Below, one piece after another: positions 1 to 11,087 of a stretch of DNA of 64,000 bases. The number at the start of each line of letters is the position of its first letter. Positions within the stretch are counted from its first letter, which is position 1. Under the pieces are notes generated by a model, which saw nothing but the letters and a program-made list of their open reading frames with translations, was not told the DNA's origin and did no database searches. The position numbers were made by a program, and so were the translations under genes. This DNA is from Trichaptum fuscoviolaceum (taxonomy: Eukaryota; Basidiomycota; Agaricomycetes; Hymenochaetales; Trichaptaceae), in the NCBI GenBank assembly GCA_910574455.1, contig CAJSYZ010000009.1, positions 3,799,040 to 3,863,039 on the forward strand, given 5' to 3'.

Positions 1-416
1 CCGCCACATCCCTAACTCCAATGGTGAGCAGTGACAGCATAGATATAGAACTTGGCTAACACACCATAATAGAGCATCGAGCTCGTACTTGAGGTCGGAA
101 TCGGGATAGCTCATGTGGAGGAGGTACTGGAAGAGGGTGTCGTTCACGGACGTCTTGATGATGGCGATTTTCTCTTTCAGAGACTCGGAGGACTATGAAT
201 ACAAATGCTATTAAGAACAGCGAAGCATAAGCGAGGTAAGTGACCACGTACCTCTCTCCATTTCATCCCAAACTTGACCGGTTTGGCGATGGCCTTGCCC
301 ATGGGGATCGTGCCTAGGACCTCCAACGCAATGAAGGCCAGGAACTCGAAGATTTGTCGGACATCGCGTGAACGACGACTGCGATGAGGGGCTACCAGTA
401 CCGGCGTTGAGGACAT
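1..416 (-). CDS. Hypothetical gene, 5' part, runs off the left edge
   Basis: I do not recognise this protein. An ATG at 416 (minus strand) opens a reading frame that is followed by a plausible intron, donor GTACGT near 248 and acceptor ending ATAG near 190. After splicing the frame continues to about position 65, with the conserved-looking stretch SLKEKIAIIKTSVNDTLFQY. A further donor (GTGTGT) near 60 suggests the gene continues outside the window. The N-terminal exon has a mildly hydrophobic stretch (FEFLAFIALEVLG) with basic residues before it, so a membrane-associated or signal-anchor N-terminus is possible. No neighbour helps assign a role. The start choice rests only on the first in-frame ATG. 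Confidence 0.4.
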
Positions 417-537
417 CGTGTGCTGGAAGGTATCCGATAAGAAAGTTGTGAGGTAGATTGAGTTGAAGAGACAGTGAGGGAGGACAGATTATGTAGAAAA
501 GACAAGGAGGATGAGTCGTCGCACATAAGCACTACAG

Positions 538-565
538 GTCACACTCACACTCACACTCACAGTCA
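538..565. repeat. Short (CACACT)n-type microsatellite
   Basis: About four consecutive copies of the hexamer CACACT/ACTCAC are visible, ending in a variant CACAGTCAC. Confidence 0.85.
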
Positions 566-1320
566 CGCACGGCTGCGGAAGCATCGCGCATTGTTTTGAT
601 CTTAGTATGAAAGAACCGGACAGCTTCTTGGGACAAATACAGGTAAGTAAACAAACATCTGATGGGCTCTGTTTTCGCTCATTTAAGCCATAATAGCTGA
701 AAAAGTCAGTATATGCGAGTTGCGGATTAATATATGTATCGGAAAAGCTTATATTCGAGGCGATGAGTGATATAATACGTACGCTCTACACAACGCGAGT
801 AAATTCGACGTAGGACGCAATATTGTGGAACTTTGCAGTCGACGCGGCTGTAAATTGTTGCATCTGGTCGCCTGTAAAGCTTAAATCTTAAAATACACGT
901 GTTTAGATCCGCCTAGATATTCGAAGTCATTTTCAAATAAATTCTAAGCGATAGTTCAGATGTACTAAGGTCACAGTACGTCTGTAAATGTCTACAACTC
1001 GCTTTACCAACAACCTACGAACATTATGCATTGGATCCAGGGCCCTAAACTCATGTCTGGTGACCGTATCTCGAAGCTGATGTCCTGAGCTATTTAGAGA
1101 TGCCGATGTTCGGCATTGAGTCATTTAAGCAGCATGGCTTATTTGTCATAGTCGGTGACAACGGAAATGAAATCAGGGCATCCGTAAGTTACGTACATAC
1201 TCCGACACAGCAGACTTATATTTAGCATATCTTCCAGATTAGGAAACGGGAACGCGCATCGCAATATACTTACCATCACGATAACTTCACCGCTCATATC
1301 TATCTTCCATCACTCTATCG
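566..1320. other. Gene-free stretch, nothing recognised
   Basis: Moderately AT-rich DNA. Short open frames exist but none has splice-bounded continuation or a recognisable motif. It separates the left-edge gene from the doubtful gene at 1.33 kb. Confidence 0.5.
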
Positions 1321-1325
1321 TGTAG

Positions 1326-2337
1326 ATGGCCGCCGGAGGTCTTCGTTGTATTGTATTACTGGAAGAAACATCGCCCGAAACCTTCTATCAGCGACCGGCG
1401 CCGCAACGGTTCCTGTTCTTCGACACAGGTAAGATGTATGCTACATTACTTGCAGAGTCCGGGTCTGATGACTCTCTTTCACCGTGCCATAAACCTTATT
1501 GTACGAGCTTCGAACAAGGGGAAGAAGGGTGCGTGGGATGCACGAAGTCCGGAGGACGTACCGGAATGAATGGATGGGTGAGTATGTCGGCGCTCATAGG
1601 CTTCGCATTCATTTCCCCTCCCCCATTCTATAGATCATAATCTTTTACAAGACAAAAGGCGACCGGGACTTTGCCTTGGTCTCTTCCGGCGCTCAATATT
1701 AATTTCCGATCCTCCGCCGAATCCCTTTTTTGCAACAACGCAGATCATCTTCTCTCAAATATCAGAAGTGTCACCGTTGACACGAATACAGCAGAAGGGG
1801 CTATCACAGCCATAGTATGCACTGGCGCAGAAGTCCGCGGACCCAAAGCCTGAAGCAATGACGCCTCCATATAATGAGGCGGTGTACATGTTGCCGCAGT
1901 GCTTCACGCAATGTATCAAATGGATTGCAGTGATTTCGACGTACAGCATCGGCAGGTACGTTAAAGCGATACGCGCTATGCATGCAACTAGGAGGTTTGC
2001 TTTCCATATATTATTACGCGAGACATAACACTAATATCTCTCACTTTAGGTACGTAGCTTTATTCAGGAGCGTACGGACCTCAACTCTTACTGGCTTTCG
2101 CATATACACCGACGACGGCGACAACAGCTGAGCATGCTACTGTATGTACGTCCAGCGACTCATATTATATACATAACATAGTCTGAGCTATCAGCTTTTA
2201 GCCCAACCACGCAAAGGCGGCGCCGTGGAGAAATTACTGAAGTCAATCCACGGATTCGCAAACTCGGATAAGGAACTGGGATGCAGTGCTTTTCAGACAA
2301 ACCGAACCAGCGATGACTTCATCGTCTTCGAGAAGTG
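1326..2337 (+). CDS. Doubtful multi-exon gene or gene remnant
   Basis: Several short coding-like blocks with splice signals follow each other on the plus strand. A block around 1326-1428 contains VFVVLYYWKKHRPKPS and ends at GTAAGATG. A block around 1454-1570 contains LMTLFHRAINLIVRASNKGK. A block near 1852-1950 contains NEAVYMLPQCFTQCIKWI. A block at 2205-2336 contains EKLLKSIHGFANSDKEL and ends at a GTGAGT donor. The frames of successive blocks do not join cleanly by hand, so this may be a decayed gene. No family is recognised. The low confidence reflects the absence of a single coherent reading. Confidence 0.25.
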
Positions 2338-2599
2338 AGTAGTCCACAGTCTCAACTTTTCGACTCATCCTCTCAAAATCCATTTAGATGTCCATATTAG
2401 ACATGTCAGGTAAAGTCTAGACCCAGCCTCGTGGCCAGCTACTCTCTTTAAGTCCACTTGCCTTAAAAGGAGTGGCGGTTGCTTACGAGACTACTAATAG
2501 TCTAGACTCAGACCGTGCACAGCTTCAAGTTACCGTATCACTCATTCTCTTTTTGGGCCCAATATGCCGGGGTGCCGCGTCTGGCGCCTCTCGGTATTT

Positions 2600-2860
2600 C
2601 CCCGGGGACTCAGAAAGCGCCGGCGTTTGCGGGTGGGCGCGATGCTTGTCTTCTCCCACTTTCACACCGACAACGTTGTTTTCTTCTTTTCATCACTCTT
2701 TTTTCCTCTTGGGCTCTTTTTCGGACCTCAAATGGTACGTTTCTTTGTTCCTCTTCCAAGACATTGTTGACATGTCTGATAGAGCGCAGCCAAGTATCCC
2801 GCCGACTCGTCTGCGTCTTTGACCGGTTCCAGCAGACAAGCTGGATGAGCACAGCGCCCA
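2600..2860 (-). repeat. Partial copy of the E repeat
   Basis: This stretch resembles, in reverse orientation, part of the larger E repeat at 17.82-17.99 kb and 25.6-25.7 kb. Shared features are a GCGCCGGCG core, then a CTTGTC..CTCCCACTTTCAC block and the words following it. In E the same block lies on the minus strand next to an 18-20-bp palindrome. Here the palindrome is degraded. The identity is moderate and the limits are approximate. Confidence 0.45.
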
Positions 2861-2879
2861 GTGGCTGCGACACCAGACA

Positions 2880-3240
2880 TCGCGCTTGGAATTTATATCA
2901 TGGACAGGTACGCCTCCTCAGCAAGCTCATCCGGTCGGGAGACGACACGCGATGTTCGCAGAGAAGGAGACGATCAACGTTCTGATCAAGGGGATGGTGG
3001 TACCAAATTCGAGCTGCGTAAACTTTTTATTTCATTACGCTCAACTTTACTGAAATTATCTAGGCCCTCAATTCACGAAGTGGAGCAATTTGAGGACGAT
3101 CTCTCTTCCGCCTCGTCCGTGTCGTCCATCGGTGGCCTACGTGCAAACGGGACAACCTCGGTCGTCTACGAGGTAGATTACAACCGGAACAAGGGATGCG
3201 AAGAGAGCTGGAAGAGGAAGGATGAAAGTGTATAGGTGAG
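2880..3240 (+). pseudogene. CSE1: Exportin-2 (Cse1/CAS) fragment, copy 1
   Basis: Cse1 is the importin-beta-like exportin that returns importin-alpha from the nucleus to the cytoplasm. Here only a short N-terminal-half segment remains. The frame changes inside it: YASSASSSGRETTR in one frame is followed by FAEKETINVLIKGMVVPN in another, then EVEQFEDD and NRNKGCEESWKRKDESV. All four blocks also occur in the longer copy at 31.1-34.0 kb (for example EVEQFEHD and NRKKGVEESWKRKGESV), where the intervening exon is longer. The segment that should join EVEQFEDD to NRNKG is largely deleted here. It continues directly into a cyclin fragment, so the locus is chimeric. It is clearly non-functional. Confidence 0.7.
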
Positions 3241-3289
3241 TAATACTAATCATTCAGAAGGCTCAAAGACTGATATTGGGGATCTATAG

Positions 3290-3720
3290 CAAGGTACAAC
3301 CAGCAAGTTCGGCAGCCGCAGCCTTGATGACCTCGCATCCGAACATCCCGCTCACCCTCGACCACTTTGTATCTTACCCACCCCTCCGTCACTTTCACCG
3401 CGCCCGCTCTGCTGCACCGGCTCAAGTCGCGCTTCCCCGCCGCGCGGGGGTCCTCGGGCCACCGCCTCTTACTCCCCGCCTTCATGATCGCGAGCAAGGT
3501 CGTGTGCGACGACACGTACAGCAAGAAGTCCTGGGCCGTCCCCGGCCAGGGCATGTTCGCCCCCGCGAGATCGACCAGATGGAGCGCGAGATGTGCGAGT
3601 CCCTTGAGTCGCAGCTCAATGTGCCCGGCGATGATTTGCGCAGGTTCGAGGGCGAGGTGAGGAGGATATACTCAAGACCGGGTGTATGTGCCCACGCAAA
3701 CTCTGGTGAGTAGTCACTTT
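3290..3720 (+). pseudogene. PCL-type cyclin fragment, frameshifted
   Basis: Three consecutive pieces of a cyclin N-terminal box lie in two different frames: LMTSHPNIPLTLDHFVSY, then LKSRFPAARGSSGHR with FMIASKVVCDDTYSKKSW, then EIDQMEREMCESLESQLNV. The order and spacing match the cyclin box of fungal Pcl1/2-like cyclins, which pair with a Pho85-type CDK (family knowledge). At least two frameshifts break it, one near 3375 and one near 3565. The block is clearly more GC-rich than its surroundings, suggesting a separate origin. It begins right behind a CSE1 exon fragment, with a CTATAG splice acceptor at the junction. Confidence 0.7.
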
Positions 3721-4240
3721 TAATCTTTTGTCCGATCTGACGATCGCAGACATTGGCAGGACTCTGAATGAGTACCACGACTCGTGACAAGCAGGAGAGC
3801 GCGATCGTCACACGTCAATGCGCGTCATGTCTCTTCATCATCGACCACCGTATCAAGAACGACATCGAGCCTCACGACAGTGTCAGCACACAATGAAGAC
3901 AGCGAAATCTTGTAACGCACCCACGCTTTTCTCTTCCGGCTCCCAGCATTCTTTCTAGTTCCTCGTCAACAGACGATAGCGTGCGGGAGCGCAAGAACGA
4001 GTAGCCCTTCTTAGTCCTATATCTTGTATATAAAATTTAATACAAATCTATCTCAAACATTATGAAACAGCAAACTGATTAGCCCTTATTGAGACTGACT
4101 GCACCAAATATGTCCTTTCATTGAGCAAGTCCATCTGATTCACTCTAAAATTTGCAGTCTTGTCTTTCTTGAATCTCGCAAACTCTTACTGATGTGTGAG
4201 CAATCGAAGCCTCTTGAATGCAATAGGTTACAAATTAAAT
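3721..4240. other. Gene-free stretch, nothing recognised
   Basis: AT-rich DNA, increasingly so towards 4.1 kb. No coding block, repeat or structured element was recognised. Confidence 0.5.
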
Positions 4241-4243
4241 AAG

Positions 4244-4318
4244 ACATTATGGTGTAATGGCTATGAGTGTCGCTAATGTGAGGTTCGAACTCGAGTTGTG
4301 AGTTCGAATCTCGGTTAC
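4244..4318 (+). repeat. tRNA-like head, probably SINE-derived
   Basis: A box-A-like motif (TGGTGTAATGG, 4250-4260) is followed by two box-B-like motifs, GGTTCGAACTC at 4282-4292 and AGTTCGAATCT at 4301-4311. The spacing suits a pol III promoter. A cloverleaf does not fold cleanly: the acceptor and T-stems each carry mismatches. A working tRNA gene is therefore unlikely, and a tRNA-derived SINE head or tRNA pseudogene fits better. Confidence 0.55.
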
Positions 4319-4380
4319 GTTAGTTTCATTTTTGATAAGCAAAAGTTTATTCATATATTTAAATGCAAAAAAATGAAACT
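4319..4380. repeat. Short inverted repeat next to the tRNA-like head
   Basis: TAGTTTCATTTTTG at 4319-4332 is matched in reverse complement by CAAAAAAATGAAACTA ending at 4380. The arms are about 15 bp, with 30-odd AT-rich bases between. It lies exactly between the tRNA-like head and the truncated end of membrane-protein copy I. Confidence 0.6.
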
Positions 4381-4424
4381 ACGCTGAAAGTCGTCTATAT
4401 TATAATGTAAGAGCTGTTGTTATT

Positions 4425-6858
4425 GACACAGAGGATCTACGCCATGTGACGCCCAGTAGGCTGCTCACACCCGAGGAGACGCTGAAGACCAGCGACAGAA
4501 ACCAAAAGAAATTCACAATTCCTCTAAGAGTGCTGGACGTTCCTGAGCTGGGCTGCGCGTACGTGAATTGAAGTGTGGTTGCTGTCACGCTGGAGAAGAA
4601 GGTGGCGATCGTCGTGATGTTGATGTATCGTGTCGTATCCCTCTCCTTCTCCTCGGCAAGGAAAGTAGGTAGAGCTGTCCTACTTTAGCGCAAGTAGGTC
4701 AGGATCAAGCACTCAAGCACTTACATTTCTCTCCAAACGTTTTGAGTTCATCGGCCACAGTGCCTGCACCGACTTTCACGGAGTTCCGTTCGGAAGCTTC
4801 TTTAGGTGCATACATGGCCTCTTCCAGCTTGGTGAAGAGGTCATAACAAACATAATCCATGCATTCAACCAGCTCATTTCTATGTATGAAGCCTAGGATA
4901 GTACTGTTAGAAATACTGCTGCGATCATTTAATCTTTGATTATTACCATGGGCTTTATGCACCCCATACTTCGTGACAAAAGTGTTAAGCATCGGTCATA
5001 TATTGCAGCAATGTACTGTAGCTCACCCATAAACAATCCGCCCATCTTTTCACTTCACGAAAGTAGAACGCGTGCTTTTGGTGGTATAGGCTAGCCTTGA
5101 ATTTACTGACGGCAAAAGATAGTTGTGCAAGAGGGTACGTCAAATACTTGATTTCACTTGGTCTTTCTATGTCACTTGTTAAAGTCTTCCACTCTTATCT
5201 GTAAGATGTCACGCACTATCTGGGTCGATTCTCAAACCATAAATCAGCGGCTCCACGAGACTATGAAGGTGGCTCTGAACATCTTTTGCGGATTCAATGA
5301 CCTCCTTATCTCCTCCGACGATGTCATAATGTGCGATAAGGTGGTCCAGCTACTTCTTTGATAAGATACATTTTGCTCAGTGGAAGCTACAAACATACCT
5401 CATCGTGCATTCTATTGCACGCTCTGCAGAGGGACAATTAATTCAGACACACAACAAAAATTCGGGTACGAAGCCATACGTGCGGTGTGTTGTACATCTT
5501 TCCTTTAGCCGTGCAGTCGTGTCTAAATCCAGCAAGACACTAGTGGAGTCCGAGTCCTCGATCGGAAAGACATTAACTATGTATTCCCAACACTTGATGT
5601 CAATGTCCTCTGGCTTCTGCGACTGCGACGCTAACCATTTCATCGCAGCTTCGATACAATCAACATGAATGAGTAAAAACATTACCGGCGCACCATGCAC
5701 TCAACCACTTACATGCTTCTTCGAATGTCATCATTGCTTGGGCGACATTGGCCATCGCTGTTTCCAGGTCGAAGAAAAAGACATCGTGGATGTACGACAA
5801 ACAATCAACAAATTTCCCAGATTCTACGCGATCTATCTCATTATTGTTAGTTATCGAACTACGGTAGATAGGCTTCATTCCTACCTCTGGCTTTATGGTA
5901 CCCATTCTTCGCGTGAGATGATTAGCCCGAGAAGTAAATCAAAGAACCGGTACTCACAATAAGGCAGTTCCTCCATTGCGACATTTTATCACTGAGTGCT
6001 GTCTCCCTGGGAGGCGAAGGTGAAAAGTGCCAGACAAGAAAGGTGAGAGAATCAAAGGCATCTTTCACGCCCTTGAATACCTCGCCGTGTTCTGAACCAT
6101 CACTGTAGGTATTAGTGATAGTTTCTACTCCCGAATACAACGCACCATCGGCAACCGCATCCAAAGCTTTCTCCACACATTGCACAGGCTCGAGCATTGC
6201 CTTTCGTAGCGACTCTGCATATTCAATATCATTCTTGTCGCCACCGACAATGCGCAAGTGCGCAATGTAGCATCCAAGCTGATTTTGTCAGTACGGATCA
6301 TTTCGTGTGGTTGGTACCGAATACGCACCTCCACCTGCATCTTCTCGCATTCGCTGAAGCAGAATTAGACTCGGTTTTACAGCTCAGTTCGTATAGAGTA
6401 CCATTTGTGTTTGGTGCATCGTTCCTTGTACTGTGCTATCTTTTCAGGACTCGGCCAGTCTTACGGAAGCAATAAGATTCATCATCATCAGAAATGGAAT
6501 CATGACTCACTCTCGGGCTCATCATTGATAACGACGTTTCCTGGATTAGCGCCCGTAATCTCTTGAATTTCCTGCTCTTGAGCGTCTTCATGATGTGTTG
6601 AAGCTACATCACTTTCTTTAGCCGCCCCTGTGGAGACTTCATTCATTGTTGTCTGTACAAACGAGATAGTCAAGGCTTACTGGTCGATAGATTCACGGTT
6701 TGATGCAATGTATCCAAAGTCGTCTGCATTTGTTTCATGGCATCCTGGAACCCGTCACAGAAAACACTCAGCGCTTGTAGTTGAGGAGCGTCCAAACCTT
6801 CTCAGAAATTTAGTATTGTGCGTCTAAGCAAATGCGGTCACGTACCCATTGGAATCAT
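4425..6858 (-). pseudogene. Multi-exon membrane-protein family, copy I, 3'-truncated
   Basis: This is the shortest of four related minus-strand genes (others at 36.3, 45.0 and 56.1 kb). The likely start is the ATG at 6858, coding MIPI before the first intron, as in copy IV. Exons that follow carry, in order: an Asp/Glu-rich region, a short ECEKMQ exon, a block with LRIVGGDKNDIEYAESLRK, a block with MKPIYRSSITNNNEIDRVES and YIHDVFFFDLETAMANVAQ, a second VGGD block, and the first membrane exon with VVNFF-like FWFLSLVFSVSSGVSSLLG. Homology to the other copies stops near 4425, inside or just after the first membrane exon. All downstream membrane and tail exons (about 1.9 kb in the other copies) are missing. 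The break coincides with the inverted repeat and tRNA-like head at 4.25-4.38 kb. The function of the family is unknown to me. Confidence 0.65.
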
Positions 6859-6869
6859 CTTGAAGGGGA

Positions 6870-7700
6870 GCAGGCGAGAGTAAGAGGGAAAGGCTAGTTG
6901 TCAGCGTTGAAGGAGCAGGACCCCTCTACTTCTAACTAACATGCGGCAGTGCAGTGTCAATGTGGCTGGCAGAGGCCAATTGTTCGGAAGGAGCTCTACG
7001 GTACAATGTCGGCTGTCCCTGGGCGCCATGTAATTTTCGGGCATTGTTCTCGAAATTACGTTCCACTTTACCTTCTCTGTGTATCTTTTTGCAATGCCTA
7101 AACACACAAATCTTCTTTCTCGACGCAGAAGATGTGTAGAGTTCGCGTAGAAGTGTATACCCATCGTTCTAGTGTTTCGCCATGCAGTAAGCTCGTGTGA
7201 GGAAACTGCGGTTCGGGATAGCATCTACACGCGTAATTTGCCTCGAGTCCTAAGGCCGTATGTGATGTTCGAGCCGTATAAGGCAGTAGATATAGTTATT
7301 AATCGGCCTCGTGGAAGTTTTCCCCTCATGATACGAGGGTCGGGTCGCCTGCTCGAGTCTTGGAGCCGTGCCAGTGGGCGATGTCCAAGTTTACTATAGT
7401 AATAGTTTGTGTCGACGAAGCAATGCAGACCGCCCTAAGACAGCAGATATTAGTTAACAATCGGCCTCGTGTAAACCTCCCTCTCAAACGGCATCGGATC
7501 CTGAGAGAGTTGTGTTCATATCTGACCTATGGCCTCTCGACGATGCAAGATAGATATGCCCAGAATGGAGAGGAGAGCGTCTATCAAGTCTGGAATTCAG
7601 CGGAGATGATCGTCGGAGGAAGAGCGTGCCAGTGCCAGTGGCGCGGTGGCGTTGTTTTCAAGCTCCGGTAATGGACGGAAAGGTAGTTTCCCCGATTCGG
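6870..7700. other. Conserved upstream block of membrane-protein copy I
   Basis: The block matches the DNA just upstream of copies II (40.4-41.1 kb), III (51.2-51.8 kb) and IV (60.1-60.7 kb). It contains short direct repeats around the words TCGGCCTCGTG and GCCTCGAGTC. No convincing coding frame is conserved across copies, so a 5' flank or promoter block duplicated with the gene is the simplest reading. Similarity to the other copies fades near 7.70 kb. Confidence 0.5.
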
Positions 7701-7730
7701 AGCTCACCTATAATGCCCACCACCTGATAC

Positions 7731-7773
7731 CTAATTAGCATGGGATAAGGGTCCCTTATCCCATGCTAATTAG
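7731..7773. repeat. Perfect 21-bp-arm palindrome
   Basis: CTAATTAGCATGGGATAAGG plus one further G (7731-7751) is followed by a single T and then its exact reverse complement (7753-7773). Such a structure can extrude as a cruciform. No target duplication is seen at its borders. Confidence 0.95.
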
Positions 7774-8218
7774 CGAGGCTTCGTTGTGCTAAGTCATGGG
7801 TGGACACGGTCGCGACATTTAAAGTTCCGATTTAGGGTCCGATTCGAGCTGGCACTGAAGTTGACTGAACACAACTCGTAACCTCATGAACTTACTCTGA
7901 AGGCTCTATCAGTTTTTGACAACTACAATCGCTTCTCCGAGCTTACAGTAACACATCTCAGTGGGAAAATCTCACTGGTAGCGAGCTCAATGACTCTGAC
8001 ATACATACATGTACACTGCAGTGGGATGTTCACCAAATACGCTTGTCATCAAATTGAACACCGTTAATGCCCGGAGAGTCCATCTTAACTGCTCAGCATG
8101 ACGCCCCGTTTATTTCGGATGCAATCCACAGCTACTAGTAGTGATGTTGCCTAATGCTCTTAGACGTCTTCCGAGCGCTTTACGTGCCTCTATTTCGCTT
8201 GGTATCCCGTTTCCAGCC
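7774..8218. other. Intergenic DNA before the oxidoreductase gene
   Basis: No coding block is seen. It presumably contains the promoter of the oxidoreductase gene that starts at 8300. Confidence 0.4.
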
Positions 8219-8226
8219 CTTTATAA
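8218..8226 (+). promoter_or_regulatory. Candidate TATA box of the oxidoreductase gene
   Basis: CTTTATAAG lies about 75 bp before the ATG at 8300, followed by a CT-rich stretch (TACCCTTCCCTTCCACT), the usual layout of a fungal core promoter. Confidence 0.45.
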
Positions 8227-8849
8227 GTGCGTCAGAGCATGAAAGGCGCAAACGAACTACCCTTCCCTTCCACTAGCGACAATACGACGAAGAGTTAAGA
8301 TGTTGCAAAGCCTCTTTATGTTCACCAACTCTTTTGCTGTAGCCTTCTCGATCTTAACTATCTCGCTCGGGTGGCGTGCACTAGGATTCATTCTTAATCA
8401 ATTCTTCCTCCGTCAATCGACCGTTTTACTTGACGTTCCGAACTTAGGACGTCCAAGGCCACCTTCGCAGAGAATTGAAGGCACTGCTGTTGTATGTGGA
8501 GGGAGGTTCGTAGAGCTAGTGATCATTGGTTCAATCGACTAAAATCTTTTCCTACAGTATCGCAGGCTTATGGGCAGCTGTTACGACCTGGGGGGAACCT
8601 GGGGGCCGGGGCACGTTTAGCGGCTTCCGGGGCAAGGCCTGGGAGAGCACGCAGCAGCGGAGAAGGCGAAGGGAACCGTTAAGGACGCTACAGTGCCAAC
8701 GGAGTCGCGCGGGAAGCGGGGCTACGAGGGCGAGACGCAAGGGGGCTCGAGGCGAGGACGGGGCAGAGTCAGAGTCGAGGCGGGGAAGGCAGAGTCGAGG
8801 CGCGGGGAGACAGAGTCGAGGCGCGGGGAAACGCGCAGACCGGGGATCG

Positions 8850-9060
8850 CAGAGCGGGATTCGTGCGGGAATCTCTGGGCGGGATTCGTTCGGGAATCTC
8901 AGACCGGGATTCGTGCGGGAATCGCAGAGCGGGGTTCGTTCGGGATTCGTTCGGGAATCTCAGAGCGGGATTCTGGCGGGAATCTCAGAGCGGGATTCTG
9001 GCGGGAATCTCAGAGCGGGATTCTGGCGGGAATCTTAGAGCGGGATTCTGAGCAGGACTC
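8850..9060. repeat. 25-bp-period minisatellite inside the giant LTR
   Basis: Units built from GCGGGATTCTGGCGGGAATC and neighbouring bases repeat with a 25-bp period. Three consecutive copies between about 8961 and 9035 are almost identical, with looser copies upstream. Similar words recur at 9940-10260. Confidence 0.85.
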
Positions 9061-9197
9061 AAGGCGGGATTCGCAGAGCGGGATCCGGGGCAAGACAGAG
9101 ACAAGAGAGCCAGAGAGCAGGCATGCTCAGGACGGGAGCAGAGAGCTCAGGATAACCGGGATCTCAAGGCAACACTTCTGTATCAGGAGGAGGTTCC

Positions 9198-9325
9198 CTA
9201 AGGAAGCACTCGACAAGTCAGCATTGTAAAACTACACTAGAGACAAGACAGAAACACACCTAAGGAAGCACTCGACAAGAGGACAAAAGTGAGTGCTCCT
9301 TACGGTGGCGACAGGTATTTATCTA
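9198..9325 (+). promoter_or_regulatory. LTR promoter block: paired 20-mers, hairpin and TATA-like box
   Basis: CTAAGGAAGCACTCGACAAG occurs at 9198-9217 and again at 9260-9279. The second copy can pair with GAGTGCTCCTTA (9291-9302) to form a stem. TATTTATCTA follows at 9316-9325. The same arrangement is found in both small LTRs. I infer the U3 promoter region, with the box as TATA element. Confidence 0.6.
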
Positions 9326-10269
9326 CTGGGCAGAATCTACAGGGAACAGGCATGCACAAACGCGCAACTAACTAGTTACACAATCTTGCGGGCGAAGGCC
9401 GCGCATACAGTGACGTGAATCCGGGATTCGGGATTCGGTGGGGGACATCTGGGCAAGATCTAAGGGAACGAGCGTGAAGCATGGTCAAGTGAAACAAAGA
9501 GAACTAAAGGAATGTAATTGTGCGCGAGGTATCAAGCTGGCGCACAGGCAGCGGGGTAACGAGCGTGGGGGGCGGATGTAATGCATACATCGTCTCGGGA
9601 TAAGTTGCAGGCAACTTCTGGCGTGGATCAGGGTCGCTGGGGATCGACAGGGACCAACCTCGAAGAGGCCAGTGCTTCGATGTCGTAACGAAGCCTAATC
9701 GCGAGGCACGCGCGGGGCAGGGCGACTAAGGACGGGGTTCGAGTCCTTGCGGACAATGAGATCAATCCCGCACACGGGGTGGCGGGAATGTGGTCTGCGG
9801 GCCGGGACGGGACGCTACTAGCGAGACTAGTTGGCTGGCACGTGCGTGGCCAGGCCAATCACCTAGGGCTATCTCAGGACGGAGTTAGCATCGAGGAGCA
9901 GGGAAGCTAAGGGGTTTCCCGTAGGCGACGGGAAACCAGCAAGATTCGCGACGGGATTCGAGCGGGGAATCGAGACAGGGTTCGATCGGGAATCGTGGCG
10001 GGATTCTTTCGGGAATCTGAGCGGGATTCTTTCGGGAATCAGAGCGGGGACTTAGCTGGGGTTGCGATGGGAATCGCGACGGGATCGAAGGCGGGAATCC
10101 TGCGGGGGATTTGCGCAGGGATTCGAGACGGGACGCGAGGCAGGAAACGAGCGGGATTTCGACTGGGATCATGCGGGGGAAAGGAGCGGGATTCCAACCG
10201 GGAAGCGAGCGGGGTTTCTACCGGGAATGAGCGGGGGAGTCTGGCGGGACTCTAGTCGGGAAACGAGCG

Positions 10270-11087
10270 TGTCGAGATCCCAGGCCCCTTTTCTCATTTT
10301 CCGCACTTTCCCGCCAAGGATCCCGACATGAGCAGACAAACCCGCGGGGAGAATCCCGCCATTGGATTCCCCGCGCGAAACCTCATTCCCGAATCGCACA
10401 ATCCCATGCTCACGTGACTTATCCCGCACCACCGTCCCGGCAACCATGCACGCATACACACACTCATTTACGACGACCCGCCACGGCACACGTACATTCA
10501 CTTATCAACATACGCTCATTAATCCGCTAGTACCTCAAGGTGACGACCTGCAACAGTCTGGCATACCTAGTCTGGCTAGTCGCGGCCCCGGACCGGACGC
10601 TGACGTCCACGGACAGGCCGTAGCCATCTGGAGAGACGGGATAGACATGCCAAGCAGTGCGGTCATAGCATGTATCGTTTGTAGTAGATAGGTGCGCATT
10701 GCGCAAGGACACTTAGCGTAGATTAACTATACAGTCTTTACGAAGTAGATAAATAGCTGTAGGCATCGTAAGGAGCACCCCACTTTTGACCTCTTGTGGA
10801 GTGCTTCCTTAGGTGCGATCTCTCTCTTTTCTCCTGTGTAGTTAGTTGCGCAATACTTACTTGTGGAGTGCTTCCTTAGGGATCCGCTTACTTGACGTTC
10901 AAAGCAGTGAAGAGTCCTAGCTGGCCTTGAGAATCCCGCGACGCGCCTGGATAGAATCCCGCGCGTTTCCCGCCTGAATTCCCACGCTCGTTCCCAGTCG
11001 CGAATCCAGATTCCCGAACGCGGGTTCTTGTCGCGAATTCCAGTTTCCCGAAACTGTTTCCCGCTACAATTCCCGACGGTCGTAACA
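10270..11087 (-). mobile_element. Small solo LTR nested in the giant LTR
   Basis: Read on the minus strand the element starts TGTTACGACC (ending at 11087) and ends GATCTCGACA (at 10270). It is flanked by the 5-bp duplication GAGCG (10265-10269 and 11088-11092). At 818 bp it is an inverted, diverged relative of the solo LTR at 22.6-23.4 kb. The paired 20-mers are at 10793-10812 and 10860-10879 and the TATA-like box at 10746-10755. It inserted after the giant LTR. Confidence 0.9.

Noticed and set aside
4244..4318. Functional tRNA gene
   Set aside because: Box A and B are present, but acceptor and T-stem pairing is poor and no clear anticodon arm closes.
8526..9038. 170-codon Arg/Ser/Gly-rich open frame
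   Set aside because: It starts in the oxidoreductase exon and is produced by the 25-bp G-rich minisatellite of the giant LTR; three frames are open for the same reason.
8850..10260. Regular short repeats that could suggest a CRISPR array
   Set aside because: Units are contiguous G-rich words without unique spacers, lie inside an LTR, and the DNA is fungal.
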